DNA of 25,708 nucleotides from an uncultured Acetatifactor sp. (GTDB lineage Bacteria > Bacillota > Clostridia > Lachnospirales > Lachnospiraceae): positions 1 through 25,708 of the forward strand of contig CAJTZD010000052.1 in assembly GCA_910584235.1 (NCBI GenBank), given 5' to 3'. Under the pieces are notes generated by a model. That model was given only the letters and a program-made list of their open reading frames with translations. It searched no databases and was not told the DNA's origin. Shown piece after piece: positions 6,807 to 14,899 of this stretch; position 1 is the first letter of the stretch, and each line of letters starts with the position of its first letter. The translations under genes and the position numbers were made by a program.

Positions 6807-8576
6807 ATGTACTATTCGGAGAAAATCCTGGAGGAGGTCAGGGCCGGAAACGATATCGTGGATGTGATCTCGGGGTATGTGAGACTGCAGAAAAAGGGCG
6901 GTCGCTATTGGGGCCTCTGTCCTTTCCACAATGAGAAATCCCCCTCCTTTTCCGTAAACGGCGATATGCAGGTTTACCACTGCTTCGGCTGCGGGGCAGG
7001 CGGAAATGTGTATACCTTTGTGATGAACTATGAAAATTATACATTCCCGGAGGCGGTGAGGATGCTGGCGCAGCGGGCCGGGGTGGCGCTTCCCCAGGAG
7101 GAAGATTCGCCGGAGGCCAGGAGCAGGGACAACAGGCGCGCCAGACTTCTGGAGGTCAACAAGGCGGCGGCCAAGTTCTTCTACTATCAGCTCCGCTCTC
7201 CCCACGGAGAGATCGGATACCGGTATCTGAAAAAGAGGGAGCTCTCCGATGAGACCATGCATAAGTTCGGACTGGGCTTTGCGGGGAAGAACGGCGCCCA
7301 TCTGGTGCAGTATCTTCGGGAAAAGGGCTTTGAGGACGATCTGATACAGGAGGCAGGGCTGGCGGCCCATTCGGAGAAGTACGGGCTGAACAGTCAGTTC
7401 TGGAACCGTGTCATGTACCCGATTCAGGATATCAATAACCGTGTCATCGGCTTCGGCGGCCGGGTGATGGGAGAGGGCGAACCCAAGTACCTGAACTCGC
7501 CGGAGACGCCCGTGTTCGACAAGCGGCGCAATCTCTATGGCCTCAACTATGCCAGAAAGGCCAGGAGCGGCAATATCATTCTGTGCGAGGGTTACATGGA
7601 CGTAATCTCCATGCATCAGGCCGGCTTCACCCAGGCGGTGGCCTCTCTGGGGACAGCCTTTACCCCGGAGCAGGCGGCGCTGCTGAAACGATATACAGAG
7701 ACTGTGCTGCTGGCCTATGACAGCGACGGGGCGGGGGTGAAAGCGGCCCTGCGGGCCATCGGTATCCTGCGGGATGCCGGCCTTACGGGCAAGATTATCA
7801 ATATGCAGCCCTACAAGGATCCGGACGAATTCATGAAGAGCCTGGGAAAGGAAAGCTTTGAAGAGCGGATCCGTCAGGCGGAGAACAGCTTCTTCTTTGA
7901 AGTCCGGATATTACAGGGACAGTTCGACATGGATGACCCGGAGGAGAAGACCAGGTTCCACAGGGAGATCGCGAAGAAGCTGTGTGAATTCTCCGAGGAG
8001 GTGGAGCGGGACAACTATCTCCAGGCAGTGGCGGAGAAGTACTATATAGGAATTGAGAATCTGCGCAGGCTGGTGGTACGCTATGCGGCGGGAACCGGCG
8101 CGGCAAAGCCCCTGGAGCGCCCCAAGTCAGGGATACGGCGCAGGGATCCCGAGGAGAATGCAAAGCGGTCCCAGAGACTTCTGATCACCTGGCTGTGCGC
8201 GCAGCCCGTGCTGTACGGCAGAATCCGGAAATATATCTCTCCGGAGGACTTTACGGTGGAGCTTTACCGCAGGGTGGCCGAGCGGCTTTTTCCGGAGCTG
8301 GAGGCAGGCAGGGTGAATCCGGCGGGCATCATCAGCATGTTCGAGGACGGAGAGGAGCAAAAGGAGGCTGCGGAGCTGTTTTCCGCGCTATTGCCCGAGC
8401 TTGACACGGCACAGGAGAAAGAGAAAGCCTTTCACGAGATTCTGCTTTCCGTGAAAAGGAACAGCTATCAGTATCATCTCTCCCAAATGGGAGCGGAGGT
8501 CAGCGCCCTGTCGCGGGCGATTGAGGGAAAGAAAGCGCTGGAAGAACTGGCGGGAACGCATATTTCCTTAGATTAA
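6807..8576 (+). CDS. dnaG: DNA primase
   Basis: The 589-residue protein makes the RNA primers for DNA replication. The N-terminal CHC2 zinc finger is intact (Cys38, His41, Cys59, Cys62). The primase core and TOPRIM domain follow, with the conserved Glu in LCEGYMDV near residue 259 and the DSD motif in LLAYDSDGAG near residue 310. The C-terminal part (about 450-589) would hold the helicase-binding domain. The ATG follows GGAGGTG seven bases upstream, and the length is normal. It sits between dgt and rpoD, the Firmicute version of the macromolecular synthesis cluster, here without rpsU next to it. Confidence 0.97.
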   Translation: MYYSEKILEEVRAGNDIVDVISGYVRLQKKGGRYWGLCPFHNEKSPSFSVNGDMQVYHCFGCGAGGNVYTFVMNYENYTFPEAVRMLAQRAGVALPQEEDSPEARSRDNRRARLLEVNKAAAKFFYYQLRSPHGEIGYRYLKKRELSDETMHKFGLGFAGKNGAHLVQYLREKGFEDDLIQEAGLAAHSEKYGLNSQFWNRVMYPIQDINNRVIGFGGRVMGEGEPKYLNSPETPVFDKRRNLYGLNYARKARSGNIILCEGYMDVISMHQAGFTQAVASLGTAFTPEQAALLKRYTETVLLAYDSDGAGVKAALRAIGILRDAGLTGKIINMQPYKDPDEFMKSLGKESFEERIRQAENSFFFEVRILQGQFDMDDPEEKTRFHREIAKKLCEFSEEVERDNYLQAVAEKYYIGIENLRRLVVRYAAGTGAAKPLERPKSGIRRRDPEENAKRSQRLLITWLCAQPVLYGRIRKYISPEDFTVELYRRVAERLFPELEAGRVNPAGIISMFEDGEEQKEAAELFSALLPELDTAQEKEKAFHEILLSVKRNSYQYHLSQMGAEVSALSRAIEGKKALEELAGTHISLD

Positions 8577-8662
8577 GGTAAAGATATTGGTACAGCAGGG
8601 TTATGTTTTTGCAATAAAACAAAAAGGGGAACGACTTCCCGAGGAAGGATGGATACTTTACA

Positions 8663-9772
8663 ATGGATGAAAACACACGGGCAAAGTTTGACGAGAAGGT
8701 GAAAGAACTTCTCAATATGGCCAAAAAGAAGAAAAATGTGCTGGAATACCAGGAAATCAGTGACTTTTTTGCGGACATGCCCTTGGAAGAGGAGCAGTTT
8801 GAGAAGATTCTGGACGTTCTGGAGCAGAACAATGTGGATGTGCTGCGCATCACGGAGGACGAGACCGATGTGGAGGAGATTATCCTTTCGGACGAGGACG
8901 ACGTAGACGTGGAGAATCTGGATCTGTCTATTCCGGACGGAATCAGCCTTGAGGATCCTGTGCGCATGTATTTAAAGGAAATCGGCAAGGTGCCCCTGCT
9001 TTCTGCCGATGAGGAAATCGAGCTGGCCAAGCGGATGGAGCTGGGGGACGAGGATGCGAAAAAGCGCCTGGCTGAGGCGAATCTGCGGCTGGTGGTGAGC
9101 ATTGCAAAGCGGTATGTGGGCAGAGGCATGCTTTTTCTTGATTTGATCCAGGAGGGAAATCTGGGGCTCATCAAGGCAGTGGAGAAGTTTGACTACCGCA
9201 AGGGCTACAAATTTTCCACTTATGCCACATGGTGGATCCGCCAGGCCATCACCAGGGCCATTGCGGACCAGGCGAGAACCATCCGCATCCCGGTGCATAT
9301 GGTGGAGACCATCAACAAGCTGATCCGGGTGAGCAGACAACTGCTGCAGGAGCTGGGGAGGGAACCGACCCCTGAGGAGATCGCGGAAGAGATGAACATG
9401 CCCACGGACCGTGTGCGGGAGATCTTAAAGATCAGCCAGGAGCCCGTGTCTATGGAAACTCCCATCGGCGAGGAGGAGGACAGCCATCTGGGCGATTTCA
9501 TTGAGGACGACAAGGTGCCGGTGCCTGCGGATGCGGCGGCTTTTACGCTGTTGAAAGAATCCCTGGTGGAGGTGCTGGGCACGCTGACGGAAAGAGAGCA
9601 GAAAGTGCTGCGCCTGCGCTTCGGCCTGGATGACGGCAGGGCCCGCACGCTGGAAGAGGTGGGAAGAGAATTTAACGTGACCCGTGAGCGCATTCGCCAG
9701 ATTGAAGCGAAAGCGCTGAGAAAGCTGCGACATCCCAGCCGCAGCAGAAAGCTGAAGGATTATCTGGACTGA
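8663..9772 (+). CDS. rpoD: Housekeeping RNA polymerase sigma factor (sigma-70 / SigA)
   Basis: This 369-residue sigma factor directs RNA polymerase to TTGACA/TATAAT promoters, the type found throughout this window. Region 1.1 is short and very acidic (Asp/Glu-rich around residues 60-90). Region 1.2 begins at DPVRMYLKEIG. Region 2 contains FSTYATWWIRQAITRAIADQ, which contacts the -10 element. Region 3 carries PTPEEIAEEM. Region 4 holds the -35 helix-turn-helix (VTRERIRQIEAKAL). The best purine-rich site (AGGAAGG) is about 14 bases before the ATG, longer than usual. The stop overlaps the trmK start by one base (TGATG). The 86 bases after dnaG could hold an extra promoter, but none is clear. Confidence 0.98.
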   Translation: MDENTRAKFDEKVKELLNMAKKKKNVLEYQEISDFFADMPLEEEQFEKILDVLEQNNVDVLRITEDETDVEEIILSDEDDVDVENLDLSIPDGISLEDPVRMYLKEIGKVPLLSADEEIELAKRMELGDEDAKKRLAEANLRLVVSIAKRYVGRGMLFLDLIQEGNLGLIKAVEKFDYRKGYKFSTYATWWIRQAITRAIADQARTIRIPVHMVETINKLIRVSRQLLQELGREPTPEEIAEEMNMPTDRVREILKISQEPVSMETPIGEEEDSHLGDFIEDDKVPVPADAAAFTLLKESLVEVLGTLTEREQKVLRLRFGLDDGRARTLEEVGREFNVTRERIRQIEAKALRKLRHPSRSRKLKDYLD

Positions 9773-10527
9773 TGGAGACAAAGGGATTCAAGTGCTGCGC
9801 TGCGCTTTCCGGGCGTCTGCAGATGCTGGCTGACATGGTGATGCCGGGAAACAGGCTGGCGGATGTGGGATGCGATCATGGATTTCTGGCTATCTACCTG
9901 GTTTCGGCGGGCATCTGTCCCGGTGCCATCGCCATGGATGTGGGAAAAGGCCCGCTTGCGGCGGCGAAGCGGCATGTGGAAGCATGTGGGCTGGAAGACT
10001 ACATATCTTTACGCCTGTCGGACGGGCTTTCCGCGTATCAGACAGGGGAGGCGGACGCATTGGTGTGCGCCGGTATGGGCGGCCGTCTCATGGAGCGGAT
10101 CCTGAGGGAGGGCATGGATAAGGCTAAGGGGTTTCGGGAGCTTATATTACAGCCCCAGTCGGAGATACCGCAGTTTCGGGCGTTCCTGCGAAAGTCGGGG
10201 TTTCTTGTGACAGAGGAGGACGCGGTCTGCGAGGATGGGAAGTACTATTTTGCCATGAAAGCACAGCCTGCAAAAAGGCCAGGGGACCAGGCGGAAGCAG
10301 ACGGGACTCACAGGCCCGGGCAATTCGGGCTTTACGATCTGTATGGGGAGCATTTGTTAAATAAAAGACATCCGGTGCTTTTTTCCTATCTCCGGCAGCG
10401 CAGAAGCTATCTGGAAAGGCTGGGGGCATCCCTGGAGGCGGCAGCCACCCACAGGGCCGGCGGACGATGGGAAGAGGTGCGGGAGGAAATGACCCGGCTG
10501 GAAGAGGCCCTGGCCTACTACGGATAG
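9772..10527 (+). CDS. trmK: tRNA (adenine-22-N1)-methyltransferase, TrmK family
   Basis: This 251-residue SAM-dependent methyltransferase should methylate N1 of A22 in the D loop of tRNAs with A22. Motif I is DVGCDHGFLA (residues 31-40), an acidic residue follows in AIAMDVGKGP, and CAGMGG near residue 100 and LILQPQSE near 124 match the family pattern. The C-terminal part is helical and charged, as in other TrmK proteins. Its ATG shares one base with the rpoD stop, indicating translational coupling, and the rpoD-trmK pair is common in Firmicutes. The Nif3-like gene that often follows trmK is absent here. Confidence 0.88.
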   Translation: METKGFKCCAALSGRLQMLADMVMPGNRLADVGCDHGFLAIYLVSAGICPGAIAMDVGKGPLAAAKRHVEACGLEDYISLRLSDGLSAYQTGEADALVCAGMGGRLMERILREGMDKAKGFRELILQPQSEIPQFRAFLRKSGFLVTEEDAVCEDGKYYFAMKAQPAKRPGDQAEADGTHRPGQFGLYDLYGEHLLNKRHPVLFSYLRQRRSYLERLGASLEAAATHRAGGRWEEVREEMTRLEEALAYYG

Positions 10528-10533
10528 TGCGGG

Positions 10534-10552
10534 GCTTTCGAGGAACGAAAGC
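10534..10552 (+). other. Small hairpin after trmK
   Basis: GCTTTCG at 10534-10540 pairs perfectly with CGAAAGC at 10546-10552 around an AGGAA loop. There is no T run, so it is not a clear terminator. It could protect the 3' end of the trmK transcript or expose a purine-rich loop. Confidence 0.35.
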
Positions 10553-10627
10553 AAGAGCTTACTGCGTCGGGCTGTCCGGAGCGTACATGCGGCTGTCCGG
10601 CAAAATACAAAGAAAGGAAAGGCAGAT

Positions 10628-12283
10628 ATGGTTACGATTACGATTCATGGGGAACGCAGGCAGGTGGAGCAGGGAACTACATACGAGGCCATTGCGGCGG
10701 AGTATCAAAAGGAATATGACGGCACCATTGCTCTGGTAAGCGCAAACGGCAAGATCAGGGAGCTTTTCAAAAAGGTCATAAAAGACTGTACCATAGAATT
10801 CTTTACGCTGAAAGACAGCGTGGGGCATAAATCCTATATCCGTGCTGCCAAAATGCTGTTTCTAAAGAGTATGAGCGACGTGTTCGGCGCCCCGGCGGCC
10901 AGAGACAGCTGCGTGGAGTTCTCCATCGGCCGGGGACTGTATATCAATACCCTGGGCAGAGTGGCCGCCACCGGGGAGAATGCCGGACGGATCAAGGACA
11001 GGATGGGAGAGCTGGTTCGGGCGAAAACGCCTTTTATGAAAAAATCCTACCCGCTGGACGACGCCATAGAGCTGTTCCGGGAGAAAGGGATGGAGGATAA
11101 GGTGAAGCTGTTCCGGTTCCGGATGGGCTCTACGGTAAATGTGTACGAAATAGAGGGATATTATGATTATTATTACGGATATATGCTTCCGAATGCCGGA
11201 TATATCAAATGGTATGATGTGATTCCCTATGAGGAGGGCTTCATGCTGGTGCTTCCGCCGGAATCCAACCCCACGGTGCTGGAGCCTTTCAATGAGAGCA
11301 GGAAACTGTTCGACACTATGGAGAGCGCGAAGAGCTGGGGCAGGACAGCGGGTATTGAGACAGTGGGGGATCTGAACGAACAGATCTGCAGCGGCTCCGT
11401 CAGCGACCTGATCCTGGTGCAGGAGGCGAAGCAGGAACGGATGATCGGCGAGATTGCAAAGGATATCGCGTGCAGGGAGAATGTGAAGTTCGTTATGATC
11501 GCAGGTCCTTCCTCATCAGGCAAGACCAGCTTCTCGCACAGGCTTTCCATCCAGCTGCGGACTTTGGGCAAGGTACCCCACCCTATTGCCCTGGACAATT
11601 ATTTCGTGAACAGGGAAAACACACCAAGGGACGAAAAGGGCGATTATAATTTTGAGTGCCTGGAAGCCATAGATGTAAAGCTGTTCAACGAGAACATGGT
11701 AAAGCTCTTGGCCGGGGAGCGCGTGGAGCTGCCGGCATTTAATTTCAAGGTGGGACAGCGGGAGTACAGAGGAGATTTCCTGCAGCTGGGGGAGGACGAC
11801 ATTCTTGTGATCGAGGGGATCCACGGGCTCAATGAGAAGATGTCCTATGCCCTGCCGGAGGAGAGCAAATATAAGATCTACATCAGCGCCCTGACCACCC
11901 TGAACATAGATGCCCATAACCGCATCCCCACCACGGACGGCAGGCTGCTGCGCAGAATGGTCCGGGATGCCCGCACCAGGGGCTCCAGCGCCCAGAGGAC
12001 GATCCAGATGTGGCCCTCCGTGCGCAGAGGCGAGGAGGAGAATATCTTTCCTTTCCAGGAGGAGGCGGATGCCATGTTCAACTCGGCTTTGGTCTATGAA
12101 CTGGCCATGCTGAAGACTTTCGCGGAACCCTTACTGTTCCAGATTCCCAAGGGGGAGCCGGAGTACTATGAGGCCAAGAGGCTTTTAAAGTTCCTGGATT
12201 ATTTCCTGTGCGTGCCCAGCGAGAGCCTGCCAAACAATTCCATCTGCAGGGAGTTCGTGGGGGGAAGCTGCTTTCAGGTGTGA
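10628..12283 (+). CDS. Nucleoside (uridine-like) kinase with N-terminal TGS / ThrRS-like region
   Basis: This 551-residue protein has two parts. Residues 1 to about 60 look like a TGS/ubiquitin-like fold, and up to about 220 the sequence resembles the N-terminal editing-like region of threonyl-tRNA synthetase. From about 280 it is a P-loop kinase of the phosphoribulokinase/uridine kinase group: Walker A GPSSSGKTS near 293-301, LDNYFVNRE near 321, and a Walker B-like DDILVIEGIHGL near 390. Proteins of this build are usually annotated as nucleoside or uridine kinases. The substrate is not proven, and the function of the N-terminal part is unknown. The ATG has AAAGGAAAGG just upstream. It precedes RNase P RNA. 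Confidence 0.82.
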   Translation: MVTITIHGERRQVEQGTTYEAIAAEYQKEYDGTIALVSANGKIRELFKKVIKDCTIEFFTLKDSVGHKSYIRAAKMLFLKSMSDVFGAPAARDSCVEFSIGRGLYINTLGRVAATGENAGRIKDRMGELVRAKTPFMKKSYPLDDAIELFREKGMEDKVKLFRFRMGSTVNVYEIEGYYDYYYGYMLPNAGYIKWYDVIPYEEGFMLVLPPESNPTVLEPFNESRKLFDTMESAKSWGRTAGIETVGDLNEQICSGSVSDLILVQEAKQERMIGEIAKDIACRENVKFVMIAGPSSSGKTSFSHRLSIQLRTLGKVPHPIALDNYFVNRENTPRDEKGDYNFECLEAIDVKLFNENMVKLLAGERVELPAFNFKVGQREYRGDFLQLGEDDILVIEGIHGLNEKMSYALPEESKYKIYISALTTLNIDAHNRIPTTDGRLLRRMVRDARTRGSSAQRTIQMWPSVRRGEEENIFPFQEEADAMFNSALVYELAMLKTFAEPLLFQIPKGEPEYYEAKRLLKFLDYFLCVPSESLPNNSICREFVGGSCFQV

Positions 12284-12296
12284 CGGCAATTTTCAC

Positions 12297-12325
12297 TTGT
12301 AATTTTCGGCGCAAGCCGATATAAT
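12297..12325 (+). promoter_or_regulatory. Promoter of RNase P RNA
   Basis: TTGTAA at 12297-12302 and TATAAT at 12320-12325 are 17 bases apart. Transcription would start around 12332, some 20 bases before the P1 helix. The spacer contains the inverted repeat TCGGC-GCAA-GCCGA, which may be chance or a protein site. Confidence 0.7.
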
Positions 12326-12350
12326 AAGAGACGATCAATCAGGAAGAAAA

Positions 12351-12755
12351 CAGTGAGTAGGATAAATAATCGCGTGCCTGCGGAACCTGTCCGCGGGCAT
12401 GAGGAAAGTCCGGGCTTCACAGGGCAGGATGCCGGATAACGTCCGGTGGAGGCGACTCCAAGGCCAGTGCAACAGAAATATACAGCAGGGATCCGGTCCG
12501 TTCCGGTTCCCTGTAATGGTGGAAAGGCAGTGTAAGAGACTACCGTCCGTCCGGTAACGGACGGAGCCATGTAAACCCCATCCGAAGCAAGACCAGAATG
12601 AGAGCGACAGGCTTGCCCGGCCTGCTTTCAGGTAGGTCGCTGGACGCGGCTGGCGACAGCCGTGCAAGATAGATGATTATTCCCGACAATAGAAAATGCG
12701 CCAGGCGGATTTTCTATTGTACTTGACAGAACCCGGCTTATCGTCCTGCTCATTG
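12351..12755 (+). ncRNA. rnpB: RNase P RNA, catalytic subunit
   Basis: This is the RNA that removes 5' leaders from pre-tRNAs. The universally conserved core is readable: GAGGAAAGTCCGGGC near 12401 (P4 5' side), AGACTACCG, AAACCCCATCCGAAGCAAGACC-type J11/12 sequence near 12574, GAGAGCGACAGGCTTGCC-like bases, and CTTGACAGAACCCGGCTTATCG near the 3' end (P4 3' side). The ends pair as helix P1, with 12351-12361 matching about 12744-12755 with wobbles. The length of about 405 bases is normal for the bacterial class. CATTGTTTTC at the 3' end suggests termination there. The exact ends are estimated from P1. Confidence 0.95.
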
Positions 12756-12794
12756 TTTTCAATAAATATTTAATTTACCGGGATTTGCAGCAAA

Positions 12795-12824
12795 TTATAC
12801 CGATTTATACCGATGTGGGTATAA
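12795..12824. promoter_or_regulatory. Candidate operator upstream of pyrE
   Basis: TTATACCGAT occurs twice in direct tandem (12795-12804 and 12805-12814). The second copy also forms an inverted repeat with GGTATAA at 12818-12824 (TTATACC-N6-GGTATAA). The site lies just upstream of the pyrE -35 element, where an activator or repressor could act. I do not recognise the regulator. Confidence 0.5.
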
Positions 12825-12838
12825 ATTCCGGAAATCAA

Positions 12839-12867
12839 TTGAAAATATCCCAAAACTATGATAGGAT
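12839..12867 (+). promoter_or_regulatory. Candidate promoter of pyrE
   Basis: TTGAAA at 12839-12844 is 17 bases from TAGGAT at 12862-12867, about 40 bases before the pyrE ATG. The -10 element is imperfect. Confidence 0.5.
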
Positions 12868-12908
12868 AAGTAAGAATAATAGGCTCATATACGGAGGAAA
12901 CTATTTAG

Positions 12909-13601
12909 ATGGAACGGTATAAACAGGAATTTATCGAGTTTATGGTGGACAGCAGAGCGCTTAAATTCGGATCATTTACGTTAAAGAGCGGCAGGCAGTC
13001 CCCCTTTTTCATGAATGCGGGCTCCTATGTGACCGGAGCGCAGCTAAGGCGCCTGGGGCAATATTATGCCAGAGCCATTCATGACAATTATGGGGACGAT
13101 TTCGATATCCTGTTTGGGCCGGCTTATAAGGGAATCCCTTTAAGCGTAGCCACGGCCATGGCTTACAGTGAGCTTTTCGGAAAGGAAGTGCGCTATTCTT
13201 CCAACCGCAAGGAGGCCAAGGATCACGGCGATGCGGGAATCCTGCTGGGAAGCGGAATGAAAGACGGAGACAGAGTTGTGATCATTGAGGATGTGACCAC
13301 ATCCGGGAAATCTATTGAGGAGACCTATCCGATTATCGCGGCGCAGGCCAAAGTGGAGATCAAGGGCCTGATGGTGTCCCTGAACCGTATGGAGAAAGGG
13401 CCTGCCGGAGACGTGAGCGCCCTGGAGGAGATTCAGGAGCGATTTGGGATAAAGGCCGCGGCCATAGTGACCATGAAAGAGGTAGTGGAGCATCTGTACA
13501 ACAGACCGTACAATGGACAGATTTACATTGACGATGCAGCTAGGGCGGCAATAGACGAATATTATAAGGTATATGGAGCGGGATGGGCCGTGCAGGCTTA
13601 A
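12909..13601 (+). CDS. pyrE: Orotate phosphoribosyltransferase
   Basis: This 230-residue enzyme joins orotate and PRPP to form OMP, the fifth step of pyrimidine synthesis. The type I PRPP motif is VVIIEDVTTSGKS at residues 123-135. Upstream lie FTLKSGRQSPFF (24-34), FGPAYKGIPL (69-78) with a conserved Lys, and RKEAKDHGDAG (100-110), the flexible catalytic loop with Lys/Glu/His. The ATG follows GGAGG with normal spacing. No other pyr gene is adjacent. It follows rnpB and has its own candidate promoter and operator. Confidence 0.96.
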   Translation: MERYKQEFIEFMVDSRALKFGSFTLKSGRQSPFFMNAGSYVTGAQLRRLGQYYARAIHDNYGDDFDILFGPAYKGIPLSVATAMAYSELFGKEVRYSSNRKEAKDHGDAGILLGSGMKDGDRVVIIEDVTTSGKSIEETYPIIAAQAKVEIKGLMVSLNRMEKGPAGDVSALEEIQERFGIKAAAIVTMKEVVEHLYNRPYNGQIYIDDAARAAIDEYYKVYGAGWAVQA

Positions 13602-13626
13602 TGCCCCGGAGAAGAAGGGAGCGGTT

Positions 13627-13779
13627 ATGGGAGAAAAAGTATATAAGGTCATGAAAGGAGCCGGCGCCACCAGCATTACCATGGGAGTGATTGTCCTGGT
13701 AGTGGGCATCGTATCGGGTATTCTGATGATTATCAGCGGAGCGAAACTGATTGCAGGCAAGTCCAAGATTATATTTTAG
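13627..13779 (+). CDS. Small 50-residue membrane protein of unknown function
   Basis: The ATG at 13627 follows GAAGGGAG and gives a 50-residue protein with a short polar N-terminus (MGEKVYKVMKG) and one long Gly/Val/Ile-rich membrane segment at about residues 15-40. It ends in a basic tail (AGKSKIIF). The frame is open from 13573, overlapping pyrE, but that start has no ribosome binding site and adds an unlikely polar stretch. It lies 25 bases after pyrE, so is probably cotranscribed. I do not recognise a named family. Confidence 0.6.
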   Translation: MGEKVYKVMKGAGATSITMGVIVLVVGIVSGILMIISGAKLIAGKSKIIF

Positions 13780-13847
13780 ACGGGAGCGGCTGGCGGGCAT
13801 TTCCTAAGAGGGGACGGACCTTTTTGGGAGTGCCCTTCAGAATTTTT

Positions 13848-14171
13848 ATGAAGAAAAGAAAAGGATTCATTTTCACGGACAAAAAGCATTCGAACCGGGC
13901 CATTATGGCCGCGATTCTCGGAGTGATCAGCCTGGGTTCCCTGGGCATTATGCTGTTTCTGTCTTACCAAAACGGAGGGCAGGTGGGAGCAGGCTTCGGG
14001 GCCGGGGCTTTGCTTGCCGCGCTTTATTCCACCATCGGTCTGGTCCTGGGACTGGTAACCGTGCAGGAGAAAGAGCGTTACAGACTGTTTCCGATCCTGG
14101 GGATTTTCCTGAACCTGGCGGCATTGGTGAGTATCGGGTTACTGGTATATGCGGGAGGAAGCCTGGGATAA
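13848..14171 (+). CDS. DUF6142-like small membrane protein
   Basis: From ATG 13848 the product is 107 residues with a basic N-terminus (MKKRKGFIFTDKKHS) and three predicted membrane segments, at about residues 20-39, 47-70 and 83-103. It resembles what I recall as DUF6142 proteins in Clostridia; function unknown. The start is doubtful. ATG 13848 lacks a good ribosome binding site, while a TTG at 13824 in the same frame lies ten bases after AGAGGGG and would add eight residues. It follows another small membrane protein, and the two may act together. Confidence 0.55.
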   Translation: MKKRKGFIFTDKKHSNRAIMAAILGVISLGSLGIMLFLSYQNGGQVGAGFGAGALLAALYSTIGLVLGLVTVQEKERYRLFPILGIFLNLAALVSIGLLVYAGGSLG

Positions 14172-14199
14172 TATAAGGAGAGTCTTTGAAAAATAGTGG

Positions 14200-14228
14200 T
14201 TGCATGGCAGAATATTCTTTAGTAAACT
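14200..14228 (+). promoter_or_regulatory. Possible promoter of the purine cluster
   Basis: TTGCAT at 14200-14205 and TAAACT at 14223-14228 are 17 bases apart and lie 80 bases before the purE ATG. Both elements are imperfect. I see no purine riboswitch fold or known repressor box in the 136-base gap. Confidence 0.3.
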
Positions 14229-14307
14229 GGAGAAGAGAAAGCGGCCTGGCAGACAGGCGCTGAAGCAATGGATAATAAAAAAAGCAAAAGCACATAAGGA
14301 GGCATTT

Positions 14308-14862
14308 ATGGGAGAGATACCAGGCAGCATGGAGATGACAAAGGCAGGTGCGCCTAAGGTGGGCATAGTGATGGGAAGCGATTCCGACATGCCCGTCATG
14401 GCAAAAGCGGCGGACATATTGGAGGAACTGGGCATACCCTATGAGATGTCCATTATCAGCGCCCACAGGGAGCCGGACGTATTCTTCGCATACGCGAAAG
14501 GCGCAGAGGAAAAGGGCTTTCAGGTAATCATCGCAGGAGCCGGCATGGCGGCTCATCTGCCGGGTATGTGCGCGGCTATCTTTCCCATGCCGGTGATCGG
14601 TATTCCCATGCATACCACGTCCCTGGGAGGGCGGGATTCCCTGTATTCCATCGTGCAGATGCCCACCGGCATTCCGGTGGCTACCGTGGCCATAAACGGC
14701 GGCGTAAATGCAGGGCTTTTGGCAGCGAAGATTCTGGCCACGTCAGATTCCGCTCTGCTGCAGAGACTGAAAGACTACAGCGCAAAGCTGGGGAGCCAGG
14801 TGGAGGCCAAGGACGCAAAGCTTCGGGAGCAGGGGTACAAGGCTTATCTGCAGAATAAATAG
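14308..14862 (+). CDS. purE: N5-carboxyaminoimidazole ribonucleotide mutase (class I PurE)
   Basis: This 184-residue enzyme makes CAIR in the sixth step of purine synthesis. Signature sequences are MGSDSDMPVM (22-31), ISAHREPD (50-57, His53 catalytic) and AGAGMAAHLPG (about 78-88). The sequence looks like class I, which rearranges N5-CAIR made by PurK, but no purK is next to it. The frame is open from 14200; ATG 14308 is chosen because AAGGAGG ends six bases before it and because upstream residues do not match the family. The N-terminus is about 12 residues longer than a minimal PurE. It is first in the pur cluster. Confidence 0.94.
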   Translation: MGEIPGSMEMTKAGAPKVGIVMGSDSDMPVMAKAADILEELGIPYEMSIISAHREPDVFFAYAKGAEEKGFQVIIAGAGMAAHLPGMCAAIFPMPVIGIPMHTTSLGGRDSLYSIVQMPTGIPVATVAINGGVNAGLLAAKILATSDSALLQRLKDYSAKLGSQVEAKDAKLREQGYKAYLQNK

Positions 14863-14899
14863 AATCACGCAGGCGGGAACGGAACAGGAGGATGAGGAG

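Noticed and set aside
6759..7616. Minus-strand open frame of 285 codons opposite dnaG
   Set aside because: It is the antisense shadow of the zinc-finger and TOPRIM part of dnaG. It has no recognisable motif and no credible start region.
14172..14307. Possible purine riboswitch before purE
   Set aside because: The 136-base gap is short and lacks the three-way junction and conserved loop sequences of a guanine or related riboswitch.
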